A stretch of DNA of 40,818 nucleotides. Source: an uncultured Lachnospiraceae bacterium. Its GTDB lineage: Bacteria > Bacillota > Clostridia > Lachnospirales > Lachnospiraceae. Location: assembly GCA_910586275.1 (NCBI GenBank), contig CAJUIM010000014.1:1-40818 (forward strand), read 5' to 3'. Made by a program: the position numbers and the translations under genes. Of the stretch, positions 15,709 to 23,611 are shown piece by piece. Numbering within the stretch: position 1 is the first letter of the stretch; every line of letters begins with the position of its first letter. The notes beneath the pieces are model-generated. The model saw nothing but the letters and a program-made list of their open reading frames with translations. It was not told where the DNA came from and did no database searches.

Positions 15709-16434
15709 TCACACACAAAGCAGCTTCTTCACAAATCTGTCCTTAGGATTAGCCATTAGTTCCTCTTTCGTCCCTTCCTGCAGGATGCCGCCGTCTTTCA
15801 TAATCAGAATACGGCTTCCCAGCAAAAAAGCTTCCCCAATATCATGAGTAATGAACACCACGGTAATCCCCGTCTTCTTCTGAAGAGCCAGCAGTTCCTC
15901 CTGCAGCCCTTTCCGTGTAATCTCATCCACTGCCCCAAAAGGCTCGTCCATTAACAGAATATCCGGCTCTGCCGCCATGGCCCGCGCGATTCCCACCCTC
16001 TGCTTCTGTCCGCCCGACAGCTGCCTCGGGAACCGGCCCGCCAGTTCCGGCGGAAGCTGCACCGTATCCAGCATCTTACAGGCCAATGCCCTTTTCTCTT
16101 CCTTTGCCATCTTCCTTTCCAGTCCCGGCACATAACATATATTCTCCTCCACTGTCATATGAGGAAACAGCCTGGCTCCCTGCACCGCATAACCGATCTT
16201 TCTGCGCATCCCTGCCAGACTGCACTCCGACAGGCATTCTCCCTTCACTCTCACTTCCCCCTGCGACGGCGGCACAAGCCCGTTCATCATTTTCAGAAGC
16301 GTAGTCTTCCCGCAGCCCGACGGCCCTATTATAACGAGAAATTCGCCCTTCCTCACATTCAGGGATACATCCTCTAATACTTTATTTTCCCCATAGCACG
16401 CCGAACAATTCCGAATTTCAATGATATTATCCAA
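15709..16434 (-). CDS. opuBA: Osmoprotectant ABC transporter ATP-binding protein
   Basis: About 241 residues. Walker A GPSGCGKTT, signature LSGGQKQRVGIARAM, Walker B ILLMDEPFGAVD, switch His in VFITHDIGEAF: the glycine betaine/proline family ATPase pattern. It lacks the long C-terminal CBS domains of OpuCA/OpuAA. Start choice: AGGAGG lies one base before an ATG (16440), too close to work, but seven bases before an in-frame TTG at 16434, so TTG is the better start. The reading frame overlaps the permease stop by 8 bases, implying coupled translation. Confidence 0.9.
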   Translation of the reverse strand: MDNIIEIRNCSACYGENKVLEDVSLNVRKGEFLVIIGPSGCGKTTLLKMMNGLVPPSQGEVRVKGECLSECSLAGMRRKIGYAVQGARLFPHMTVEENICYVPGLERKMAKEEKRALACKMLDTVQLPPELAGRFPRQLSGGQKQRVGIARAMAAEPDILLMDEPFGAVDEITRKGLQEELLALQKKTGITVVFITHDIGEAFLLGSRILIMKDGGILQEGTKEELMANPKDRFVKKLLCV

Positions 16435-17062
16435 TGCCATACCTCCTGTTCGCCGCTTTCTCCGCCTTGGAAAGCAGCCAGTCACTCAGCAGGGCCAGCA
16501 GCGCAATCAGCAGCGATCCCGCCGCCGTCAGCGTCATATTGTAAGTAGTGATGCCCCTATAAATAGCTGCACCAAGCCCGCCCGCACCAATAAAAGAAGC
16601 AATCCCTCCCATGGCAATGATCATAACCACCATATTACGGAATCCGCTTATAATAACCGGAAGAGCCAAAGGAAACCGCACCCGGAACAGCACCTGCCTC
16701 CCGTCCGCCCCAAGTCCTTCCGCCACCTCCAGAATACCTGCATCCACATTTACCAGCCCTGTGTAAGTATTTCTTACAATCGGCAAAAGCCCATAGACCG
16801 TCAGGGCAATTACTGCCGTCCTGTTGCCGATTCCCGTAAACGGAATCAGAAACCCAAGAAGCGAAATGGAAGGCACCGTATAAATAACATTGATTATTCC
16901 CAGAACAACAGCCGCCGCCCTTTTATTCCTGCTGATCAGAACTCCGGCCAGAATCCCCAAAGCCCCGGCACAGACCACTGCCGTCAAGGATATCCTGACA
17001 TGTTCTGCCAGACAGGTCAGGAAAAATTCCCGTCTTTCCCACAATAACTTCATCAACTGCAT
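16427..17062 (-). CDS. opuBB: Osmoprotectant ABC transporter permease
   Basis: 211 residues with five to six transmembrane helices. The family motifs are clear: EHVRISLTAVVCAGALGILA at the N-terminus, NVIYTVPSISLLGFLIPFTG, LPIVRNTYTGL, and the EAA-type loop AEGLGADGRQVLFRVRFPLA followed by GFRNMVV and IGAGGLG. The start is set by AGGGAGGTAAACAGT in front of 17062. It is the first gene of the operon, transcribed from a near-consensus promoter at 17193-17221. There is only one permease gene, unlike OpuC systems that have two. Confidence 0.93.
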   Translation of the reverse strand: MQLMKLLWERREFFLTCLAEHVRISLTAVVCAGALGILAGVLISRNKRAAAVVLGIINVIYTVPSISLLGFLIPFTGIGNRTAVIALTVYGLLPIVRNTYTGLVNVDAGILEVAEGLGADGRQVLFRVRFPLALPVIISGFRNMVVMIIAMGGIASFIGAGGLGAAIYRGITTYNMTLTAAGSLLIALLALLSDWLLSKAEKAANRRYGIG

Positions 17063-17169
17063 ACTGTTTACCTCCCTGCTTCCTGCCCCCATTCAGCCTC
17101 AAAAAAACCTGAAAAGTCAGTGCCTCCCTACTGCCACACCGCATCTCCTAATCCTGCCCTCCCCGTCAA

Positions 17170-17221
17170 AGAACAAACGTTCTGACTTCATTACTATAAA
17201 ACATATCAACCACTTTGTCAA
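17170..17221 (-). promoter_or_regulatory. Consensus promoter of the osmoprotectant operon with a LexA-like palindrome
   Basis: On the minus strand TTGACA (17216-17221) and TATAGT (17193-17198) are spaced by 17 bases. AGAACAAACGTTCT (17170-17183) is a perfect 5-4-5 palindrome located over and just downstream of the expected start. It fits the Gram-positive LexA/DinR core GAAC-N4-GTTC exactly. Repressor identity is inference. Confidence 0.8.
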
Positions 17222-17252
17222 CAAATTTTTTAGAACCTACACGGAAATCAAC

Positions 17253-17399
17253 AATGTCATTCACTTAAGCTGCAGCCAGTGTCAGGAACAATGTTTTTCA
17301 CTCGGACCTTCGAAAAATGCCGGCACTTAGGCACTGTATTTTAGTGCCTTAGTACCGCTGCGTTTGCCGCAGAGCGAAAGCGTGTCCGAATAAAAACAT
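17253..17399 (+). repeat. H1 hairpin repeat, copy B
   Basis: Begins AATGTCATTCACTTAAGCTG and continues through AGGAACAATGTTTTTCAC to the inner hairpin CGGCACTTAGGCACT/AGTGCCTTAGTACCG (17321-17357). It matches copy C (28466-28649) almost base for base as far as GTCCGAATAAAAACAT, after which the right arm is lost. It lies between the osmoprotectant promoter and the chemoreceptor terminator. Confidence 0.9.
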
Positions 17400-17449
17400 A
17401 TTTCCGCTTCAAACCCGCCCTATGCCTCCAAGATTTACCCAAATATGAG

Positions 17450-17517
17450 GAAAAAAAGAACGGGCATATACGGAGCGTGTTTAAAGACCATGCCCACCTT
17501 CCGTACATGCCCGTTCT
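17450..17517 (-). terminator. Intrinsic terminator of the first chemoreceptor gene
   Basis: On the minus strand AGAACGGGCATGTACGGA (17500-17517) pairs with TCCGTATATGCCCGTTCT (17457-17474), followed by a run of seven T. The 25-base loop contains an H2-like end, GGAGCGTGTTTAAAG. It lies 16 bases after the stop of the chemoreceptor. Confidence 0.9.
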
Positions 17518-17532
17518 GTCCGGCAGCCGCTG

Positions 17533-19299
17533 CTATAGCTGCCGGAAAATTTCCGTCTCCCGCTTCAGATGAACCGCAATCTCCTGATTCTCGTCCATAT
17601 GCTGCGCGATATTTTCCATGTCAGTAAGCAGGACCTGCGTACTGTCTGCCGCATTCCCGATTCCGCCCACGCCTTCCTCAATGGCACGGGTAATCAGCCC
17701 TATGGAATCCGCAATTTCACTGACCGTTCCTTGCAGCCGATCCATACGCTTGGAAAAATCGCTTACTACATTTTCAATATAATTTGCCTTTCTCCGGTAC
17801 TCACTGCCTCCGTTCACAAAGTTCTTAAATTCCGGCAGAATAGAGTCATTCATATAATCCACTAAGCCTTTTGCGTTTTCCGCCAGATTATTCACCGCCT
17901 GAATGACCACGCTGTTAATGCCCTGAATCCGATTCGCCGCATCCTGGCTGGCCGTGGAAAGCTGGCTGATTTCGGAAGCAACCACAGCAAACCCTCTGCC
18001 GGCCGCGCCCGCCCTTGCCGCCTCTATGGAAGCATTCAGGGAAAGAAGATTGGTTTTGCTGGCAATATGCAGGATGTCATTGGTCAGGCTGTTTACCTGA
18101 TCCACGCTCTTGCTTTCTTCTATCGCCCGCTCCAATACATCCAATATCTCATTCATCTTCCGTTCCGTAGTTTCCATATTCTCATGGGCAGACCCCTCCA
18201 GACTGTCCGCATGGCTCTTCATTTCCGTTGTATAATCCAAGATTTCCATTGTCCGCTCCGCCATTGCGTCCACTTCTTTTTTCACTTCATCCGCATTGGT
18301 ATTGATCAGCGATGCCGATGTGGACATTTCCCCCATGGCCGCGGACAGTTCCTCCGTCACCGCAGACAGATCCGCCACGCTGCCGTTGGAAGTCAGCACA
18401 CTTTCCCGCACTTCGTTTACCAGTCTCTCCATCTTCTGGGAATTTTCTATGATGACACCGAAAATATCCTGCAGTTTCTCCATGAATACATTGATTCCTT
18501 TTCCCACCTCCGCGATTTCCCGGTTGGAAGGAATGCTGACCCGACTGGTCAAATCCCCCTGTCTCTTGTCAATGTCGGAAATAATCCCGTTAATCTCATT
18601 TCTGGTCCTGCCCAGCGGAAGGATGACCATTTTAAATACACTGAACAGGGTAATCAGCAGCGCGGCCACACTGATGCCGATAAACACTGCGCCCAGAACC
18701 AAAGCCTGCCGGTAAGTGGAATTCTGCTGTACCCTTGACTCCTGTGTACGTTCCTGCATATAATCGGTCATGGCATCTATGCTGCCCTGCATGGCATTGG
18801 CATAATCCGCAATGGCTCCGTTTGCCAAAGCATATGCCCCCTCGTTGTCCACATTGGCGCTGTATGCCATCAGATTGGCGATTTCCCATTTCAGCCCTTC
18901 ATAATTTTCCAAAAGTTCCGTATAATCCCCTTCCATTTCCTCTGTCACATAAGGACGGAAATCCGACAAATACCCGTCCAGAACCTTTTCCTCCTCCTTA
19001 ATGGCGTCCACTAAGACAAGCATGGAATTCAGATCTATGGCAAGCACATGGGAAAGCCCCATCTTATGCACATACTGAGTCTCTTTCTGTATTTTCCCCA
19101 GTTCCGTGATTCCTGTCATATATTCGTTTGCAATCACCGACGCTTTTGCATTGATCCCCTGAATATTGATTACCGATATGATGCTGGACATCATACAGAC
19201 AATCCCCAGTATAAATACCGGCACAAGCAGAATCAGCTTCGTGCTGACCCGCAGTTTTGCATTTTTCACATTGGCGCTTTTCTTTTCAGCCATTATCAT
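17533..19299 (-). CDS. Methyl-accepting chemotaxis protein
   Basis: About 588 residues. A first transmembrane helix (LILLVPVFILGIVCMMSSII, near residue 20), a ligand-binding region of about 160 residues of the four-helix-bundle type, a second helix (ALVLGAVFIGISVAALLITL), a HAMP segment, then the signalling domain with the hairpin tip TNLLSLNASIEAARAGAAGR and GFAVVASEISQLS. It would sit in the membrane and control CheA. The start is 19299 (or 19293), with AAGGGGGACGG in front, only 11 bases after the solute-binding-protein stop, so the two are one operon. A strong terminator follows. No other che genes are in the window. Confidence 0.95.
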   Translation of the reverse strand: MIMAEKKSANVKNAKLRVSTKLILLVPVFILGIVCMMSSIISVINIQGINAKASVIANEYMTGITELGKIQKETQYVHKMGLSHVLAIDLNSMLVLVDAIKEEEKVLDGYLSDFRPYVTEEMEGDYTELLENYEGLKWEIANLMAYSANVDNEGAYALANGAIADYANAMQGSIDAMTDYMQERTQESRVQQNSTYRQALVLGAVFIGISVAALLITLFSVFKMVILPLGRTRNEINGIISDIDKRQGDLTSRVSIPSNREIAEVGKGINVFMEKLQDIFGVIIENSQKMERLVNEVRESVLTSNGSVADLSAVTEELSAAMGEMSTSASLINTNADEVKKEVDAMAERTMEILDYTTEMKSHADSLEGSAHENMETTERKMNEILDVLERAIEESKSVDQVNSLTNDILHIASKTNLLSLNASIEAARAGAAGRGFAVVASEISQLSTASQDAANRIQGINSVVIQAVNNLAENAKGLVDYMNDSILPEFKNFVNGGSEYRRKANYIENVVSDFSKRMDRLQGTVSEIADSIGLITRAIEEGVGGIGNAADSTQVLLTDMENIAQHMDENQEIAVHLKRETEIFRQL

Positions 19300-19310
19300 C
19301 CGTCCCCCTT

Positions 19311-20621
19311 TCAGTTGACCGCGGAAGCAGTTATCCCTGCCACCAATGTATCCAAAATCTCCTGCAGTTCTTTTCCCTCCGGATTGCCTGCAGCCATCTT
19401 CAGCCCGAATTCCGAAGACGGCGTCCAATAATTATTCCCGACCCTCTGCAGCACGCCGTACTGCGCCTGCTCCATGACTGCCTGAATAGCCGGCACCTGT
19501 TTCACCGCATCGGACGATGCCGCATTGATATTGGAGGGTCCCTGGTTGCGTCTCTCAAAACGGAGTACCTGATTTTCCTCATTGGTAATCCAGTCCGCAA
19601 ATTTCAATGCCCAGTCCAAATGCTCGCTATAGGCATTCACCCCTATCATCTTATACCCTACAAAGGACGCCATCTGAATCTGCTGTCCCGCGCAAGTATA
19701 GGTAGGCAGCTTTTTCGCCCCGTAATTATCCCCCCATATTTCCCGTATCTCCATGGCATTCCATACGCCGCTGACTCCTGCGATTGCAGTCCCGGCCCTG
19801 GCGCCCTCTATAAAATCACCGTCCGGCTGTGATATAAATCCCGGATGGGCGGCAATGGCCAGCATGGCTTCCGCAATATCCACGCCTTTTATCGGTCCTT
19901 CTACGGTATTCCAGTTGCAATGATTGGTCACCCCGTCTTCATTTATCCCAAAATCCAGCCCTGTATTTCCGAAAAAGGTATATAAATACCACCCGGAATC
20001 CCATTGCATGGAAAACTTTTTCTCATTTTCTGCCGCAACATCCAATATGCGGTCCAAAGTCTGTACGTCTTCTTCCGAAAAATAATTCTTGTTATAGTAT
20101 AGGAAATATCCGTTGTCCGCGGTCATCGGGTAAGCATACAGCGTATCGCCTACACATGCCGCCGCCACGGCTCCTTCGGCATTTGCCTTCTTTATCTCCT
20201 CCGCATTGGGCACTTGTGCCAATGCCCCGCCTGCCACCAAACTTGCCATTTGGTCGTCCGCCAAAGAAAACACATCCGCCGCATTATGTACATCCCCCAG
20301 TACATTTCCCCGGGTATCCGCATCCGAGGCCTCCTCAATCCGTATGTCGAACTCAGCCTGTCCTGCATACTCTTCCTTAAAGCTTTGTATCAGTTCTTCC
20401 AGCAGTTCATTGCCCGCCGCCTCCGACCAGACGGTCAGCGTAACTGCTCCTTCCTGTTTCGGGGTCTCTCCGCTCCCGCTTTCCGTCGGTGTCCCCGAAG
20501 TTTCCGATCCCTCGGAAGCCTCCCCGCGATCCGCTGCCGGCTCCGTTTCCCCTGCACAACCGACAGCCAATACACTGCACAGCCCGATTACGGCCATGCG
20601 CCCTAACACTTTTGCTTTCAT
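19311..20621 (-). CDS. Extracellular solute-binding lipoprotein (sugar type)
   Basis: 436 residues. Lipoprotein signal MAVIGLCSVLAVGCAGE with the lipidated Cys in LAVGC, then a Ser/Thr/Glu/Gly-rich linker of about 35 residues. The mature domain is of the family 1 (MalE-like) type: VTLTVWSEAAGNELLEELIQ, ADVFSLADDQMASLVAGGAL, LYAYPMTADNGYFLYYNKNY and the C-terminal ALKFADWITNEENQ. Such proteins deliver oligosaccharides to ABC transporters, but no permease or ATPase is nearby; instead a chemoreceptor follows 11 bases later. This suggests it feeds ligand to the receptor. AGGAGGAAATCGG precedes the ATG. Ligand unknown. Confidence 0.93.
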   Translation of the reverse strand: MKAKVLGRMAVIGLCSVLAVGCAGETEPAADRGEASEGSETSGTPTESGSGETPKQEGAVTLTVWSEAAGNELLEELIQSFKEEYAGQAEFDIRIEEASDADTRGNVLGDVHNAADVFSLADDQMASLVAGGALAQVPNAEEIKKANAEGAVAAACVGDTLYAYPMTADNGYFLYYNKNYFSEEDVQTLDRILDVAAENEKKFSMQWDSGWYLYTFFGNTGLDFGINEDGVTNHCNWNTVEGPIKGVDIAEAMLAIAAHPGFISQPDGDFIEGARAGTAIAGVSGVWNAMEIREIWGDNYGAKKLPTYTCAGQQIQMASFVGYKMIGVNAYSEHLDWALKFADWITNEENQVLRFERRNQGPSNINAASSDAVKQVPAIQAVMEQAQYGVLQRVGNNYWTPSSEFGLKMAAGNPEGKELQEILDTLVAGITASAVN

Positions 20622-20737
20622 CCGATTTCCTCCTGTTTTTTATTTTCATGCCATAGCCGGCATGCGTTTTCTGCACGGTACAGCCCAGAACGTACGTCTC
20701 CATACGCCCGGTGGGACTGTTACGCTAAATTACATTC

Positions 20738-20746
20738 ATTATAACA
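20738..20746 (-). promoter_or_regulatory. Extended -10 promoter upstream of the solute-binding-protein gene
   Basis: The minus strand reads TGTTATAAT, an extended -10 element (TGN-TATAAT; the hexamer is 20738-20743). The -35 region is weak, as is common for extended -10 promoters. It lies about 117 bases upstream of the ATG. Confidence 0.6.
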
Positions 20747-20841
20747 CAAAACCGGCTTTATTTGTAGAATTTTTATTTATGGATTTTTCATCCTACTGCT
20801 CTCCCTAAGGTTCCGGCCGTGCATCTTCCTTTCCTCGGAAA

Positions 20842-20911
20842 ACAGCCAATGCGGTCATGCAGAACGCCCGGTGCATATCCACCTAACGTTCCCCATGACC
20901 GCATTGGCTGT
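20842..20911 (-). terminator. Long hairpin terminator after dapL
   Basis: ACAGCCAATGCGGTCATG (20842-20859) and its exact complement (20894-20911) form an 18-bp perfect stem. GAACG/CGTTC inside the 34-base loop can extend it. On the minus strand the stem is followed by TTTTCC. Position, 46 bases after the dapL stop, supports termination. Confidence 0.65.
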
Positions 20912-20921
20912 CTGACTGTCT

Positions 20922-20948
20922 TCCGATGTCATTCACTTAAGCCGCGGC
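20922..20948 (-). repeat. Solitary H1-type end next to the dapL stop
   Basis: The minus strand reads GCCGCGGCTTAAGTGAATGA then CATCGG. The same sequence bounds H1 copies B and C. No hairpin core is attached, so it is either a remnant or a short independent unit. It lies between the dapL stop and the terminator. Confidence 0.7.
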
Positions 20949-20956
20949 ATAGAATC

Positions 20957-22171
20957 TTACAATGCCTTAATCCGTTCCACAGCTTCCACTGTATTCTCAT
21001 AGCTGCCGAACGCAGTGAGCCTAAAATAGCTTTCCCCGCTTGGCCCAAATCCGGAACCGGGCGTGCCTACCACATTGGCTTTTTCCAATAAATAATCGAA
21101 AAATTCCCAGCTTGTCATGCCCGACGGGGCTTTCAGCCAGATATAAGGGGCATTGACTCCTCCGGACACTGTATAGCCAGCCTCCTTCAGCCCATTCAGA
21201 ATATATTTTGCATTGTTCATGTAATAAGCCACCTGCTGCTTTAGCTGTGCCTTCCCGGCTTCGGAATAAACGGCCTCTCCTGCCCGCTGCACAATATAAG
21301 GTGCCCCGTTATACTTCGTGCCATGCCGTCTGGCCCATAAGGAATGCAGCATAACATCACCGCATTTCAGATCCTTAGGAATTACGGTATATCCCAGACG
21401 GACTCCGGTAAAGCCCGCATTCTTGGAAAAGGAATGCAATTCTATCGCACAGGTCCGTGCGCCTTCACACTCGTATATGCTGTGCGGCACATCTTCTTCC
21501 GATATATAGGCTTCATACGCCGCATCGAAGATAATGACCGCGCCAACCTGATTGGCATAGTCCACCCACTCCTGAAGCTGAGCCTTTGTGACAGTGGAGC
21601 CGGTAGGGTTGTTAGGGAAGCAAAGGTAAATTAAATCAGGTGTCTGCTTCGGCAGTTCCGGTGCAAAATTATTTTCTGCCAGACATGGCATATAAATTAC
21701 ATCGCTCCAAGTTTCCGCTTTTGCATCATAGATGCCTGTCCTGCCCGCCATCACATTGGTATCCACATAAACCGGATATACCGGATCGCATACTGCAATT
21801 TTATTGTCCGCGCCGAATATTTCCTGAATATTCCCCGAGTCGCATTTTGCCCCGTCGGATATAAAAATTTCATCTGCCGCAATGGCACAGCCTCTGGCTT
21901 TATAATCATTCTCTGCAATGGCATTCCTCAAAAATTCATATCCAAGGTCAGGAGCATATCCTCTGAAAGTTTCCGCTTTTCCCATTTCGTCCACCGCCCC
22001 ATGCAGTGCTTCTATAATCGCAGGAGCCAATGGCTGAGTTACGTCGCCGATGCCTAACCGAATAATCTTTTTGTCCGGATTTGCCTGTGAATAGGCATTT
22101 ACTTTTTTGCCTATGGTGGAAAAAAGATAGCTTCCCGGCAGTTTCAGGTAATTTTCGTTAATTCTGAACAT
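20957..22171 (-). CDS. dapL: LL-diaminopimelate aminotransferase
   Basis: 404 residues. The N-terminus MFRINENYLKLPGSYLFSTI and IIRLGIGDVTQPL are characteristic of DapL rather than of other class I/II aminotransferases. The PLP lysine is in HSFSKNAGFTGVRLGY, and YLCFPNNPTG is the Asn-containing cofactor motif. It converts tetrahydrodipicolinate directly to LL-diaminopimelate, a one-step bypass of the acyl pathways for lysine and peptidoglycan. The start is set by AGAAGGAGACATGAT. It lies 43 bases after dapF on the same strand, the enzyme that uses its product. Confidence 0.98.
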   Translation of the reverse strand: MFRINENYLKLPGSYLFSTIGKKVNAYSQANPDKKIIRLGIGDVTQPLAPAIIEALHGAVDEMGKAETFRGYAPDLGYEFLRNAIAENDYKARGCAIAADEIFISDGAKCDSGNIQEIFGADNKIAVCDPVYPVYVDTNVMAGRTGIYDAKAETWSDVIYMPCLAENNFAPELPKQTPDLIYLCFPNNPTGSTVTKAQLQEWVDYANQVGAVIIFDAAYEAYISEEDVPHSIYECEGARTCAIELHSFSKNAGFTGVRLGYTVIPKDLKCGDVMLHSLWARRHGTKYNGAPYIVQRAGEAVYSEAGKAQLKQQVAYYMNNAKYILNGLKEAGYTVSGGVNAPYIWLKAPSGMTSWEFFDYLLEKANVVGTPGSGFGPSGESYFRLTAFGSYENTVEAVERIKAL

Positions 22172-22214
22172 ATCATGTCTCCTTCTTAAACCCCGGCCCA
22201 ATCCGGCACGGTTC

Positions 22215-23156
22215 TTATTCATTATAGTTTGCCTCACCGTCAAAAACAGTTTCCGCAGGCCCAGACATATATACCAAATTCTCCTTCCGGTCCCACAGAA
22301 TAATTAACTCACCACCCAATAGTTTAACAGTAACTTCCTCTTCCGTCAAATCATTTAATATACAAGCCACCACCGCGGCACAGGCCCCGGTTCCGCAGGC
22401 CAACGTTTCCCCGGTCCCCCTCTCCCATACACGCATTTGTATGGTTTTACGGTCCAGCACCTTTACAAACTCTGTATTGGTCTTTTTCGGGAAACGGGGA
22501 TGTTTCTCAATCAGGGAACCGATGCCCTCTACTATATCCTTGCCGAATGCATCCCTGCTGTCTTCGCTGCCGTCCCCATTTCCATTGCCCAATCCGGTCA
22601 ATATATCGTTTTCCTCCGTAAATATGACTGCATGAGGATTTCCCATTGACACACATGTGATCTTATACTTTTTGCCGCCTGCTTCAATCTCTTCACCAAT
22701 GACCTCTTCCGAATCGGAAAGCACCGGAACATCGGCAGCTTTCAAAACCGGCTCTCCCATGTTCACCTTTACTTTCACTACCTTCCCGGACTCCTCGGAC
22801 AGTTCTAAATGCTTAACTTTCCCACAGCTGACAATGCGGATTTGCTTCCGGTCCGTCCAGCCTTTATCGTATACATATTTAGCCACACAGCGTATCCCGT
22901 TCCCACACATTTCTGCCCGGGATCCGTCCGCATTGTACATCTCCATCTCAAAATCGGCTCTCTGCCCCGGCTCCGTCCCCTTCTCCTCCTGCACCCGATG
23001 GATCCATATCACCCCATCGCCGCCTATGCCGAAATGCCTGTCGCTGAGCCTCCGTACCATCTCCGCCCTCTTTTCCGGATTTTCCGGCCTTTGCATCCCG
23101 TCCATATAAATATAATCATTTCCGCATCCATGCATCTTCGTAAACTTTATTTCCAT
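22215..23156 (-). CDS. dapF: Diaminopimelate epimerase
   Basis: 313 residues, slightly longer than usual. N-terminus MEIKFTKMHGCGNDYIYMDG. The two catalytic cysteines are in EMCGNGIRCVAKYV and ACGTGACAAVV. It interconverts LL- and meso-diaminopimelate. A Gly/Asn/Asp-rich insertion (GLGNGNGDGSEDSRDAF) accounts for the extra length and is probably a surface loop. AAAGGAGCGGAATGC precedes the ATG. It is the first gene of the dapF-dapL pair; a TATACT box about 50 bases upstream on the minus strand is a likely -10. Confidence 0.98.
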   Translation of the reverse strand: MEIKFTKMHGCGNDYIYMDGMQRPENPEKRAEMVRRLSDRHFGIGGDGVIWIHRVQEEKGTEPGQRADFEMEMYNADGSRAEMCGNGIRCVAKYVYDKGWTDRKQIRIVSCGKVKHLELSEESGKVVKVKVNMGEPVLKAADVPVLSDSEEVIGEEIEAGGKKYKITCVSMGNPHAVIFTEENDILTGLGNGNGDGSEDSRDAFGKDIVEGIGSLIEKHPRFPKKTNTEFVKVLDRKTIQMRVWERGTGETLACGTGACAAVVACILNDLTEEEVTVKLLGGELIILWDRKENLVYMSGPAETVFDGEANYNE

Positions 23157-23296
23157 GCATTCCGCTCCTTTCCTTACCCTCTTATAACCTTATCGCTTCT
23201 ATAAGTATACCACATATTTCATCATGTCTGCACTGCATTCTATGCGGTAATCGATATAAAAAATGCACAAACCTCCATTGGACAGAAAATAATGGC

Positions 23297-23336
23297 TTCA
23301 AAAAGGGACTGCCGCAGTCAACACGGCAGTCCCTTT
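23297..23336 (-). terminator. Intrinsic terminator of the chemoreceptor/small membrane protein operon
   Basis: AAAGGGACTGCCG (23302-23314) and CGGCAGTCCCTTT (23324-23336) form a 13-bp perfect stem with a 9-base loop; on the minus strand it ends in TTTTT. Confidence 0.9.
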
Positions 23337-23352
23337 CCGACTATATGCAATA

Positions 23353-23583
23353 TTATTTTTTCTTCATAACAAAAAGGATAATTACTGTTACCAAGCAAAT
23401 CGGCACCGATAAGAAAAGTCCTGCAATAAAGTTGCCCAAGATACACAATACCCAAAAGACAACTCCAAGGGTCGTGCGCCCTCTGCTCTTCCCGATAAAG
23501 AACGGAATCAACCCGATAATCGCACCCATTGCTATTGCCCCGAATATCACTGCCCCCATATTCAACGTAGTACCAGCGTCCAT
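23353..23583 (-). CDS. Small membrane protein (76 residues) downstream of a chemoreceptor
   Basis: 76 residues with two or three hydrophobic helices: AVIFGAIAMGAIIGLIPFFI, then LGVVFWVLCILGNFIAGLFL and a final VPICLVTVIILFVMKKK. A short basic loop GKSRGR separates the first two. No family recognised. A strong AAAGGGAGGGAGAAGT site precedes the ATG, and the gene starts 28 bases after the chemoreceptor stop with a terminator directly behind it, so it is a real co-transcribed gene. It could assist the receptor or be unrelated. Confidence 0.85.
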   Translation of the reverse strand: MDAGTTLNMGAVIFGAIAMGAIIGLIPFFIGKSRGRTTLGVVFWVLCILGNFIAGLFLSVPICLVTVIILFVMKKK

Positions 23584-23611
23584 ACTTCTCCCTCCCTTTC
23601 AGTTCCGGTCT

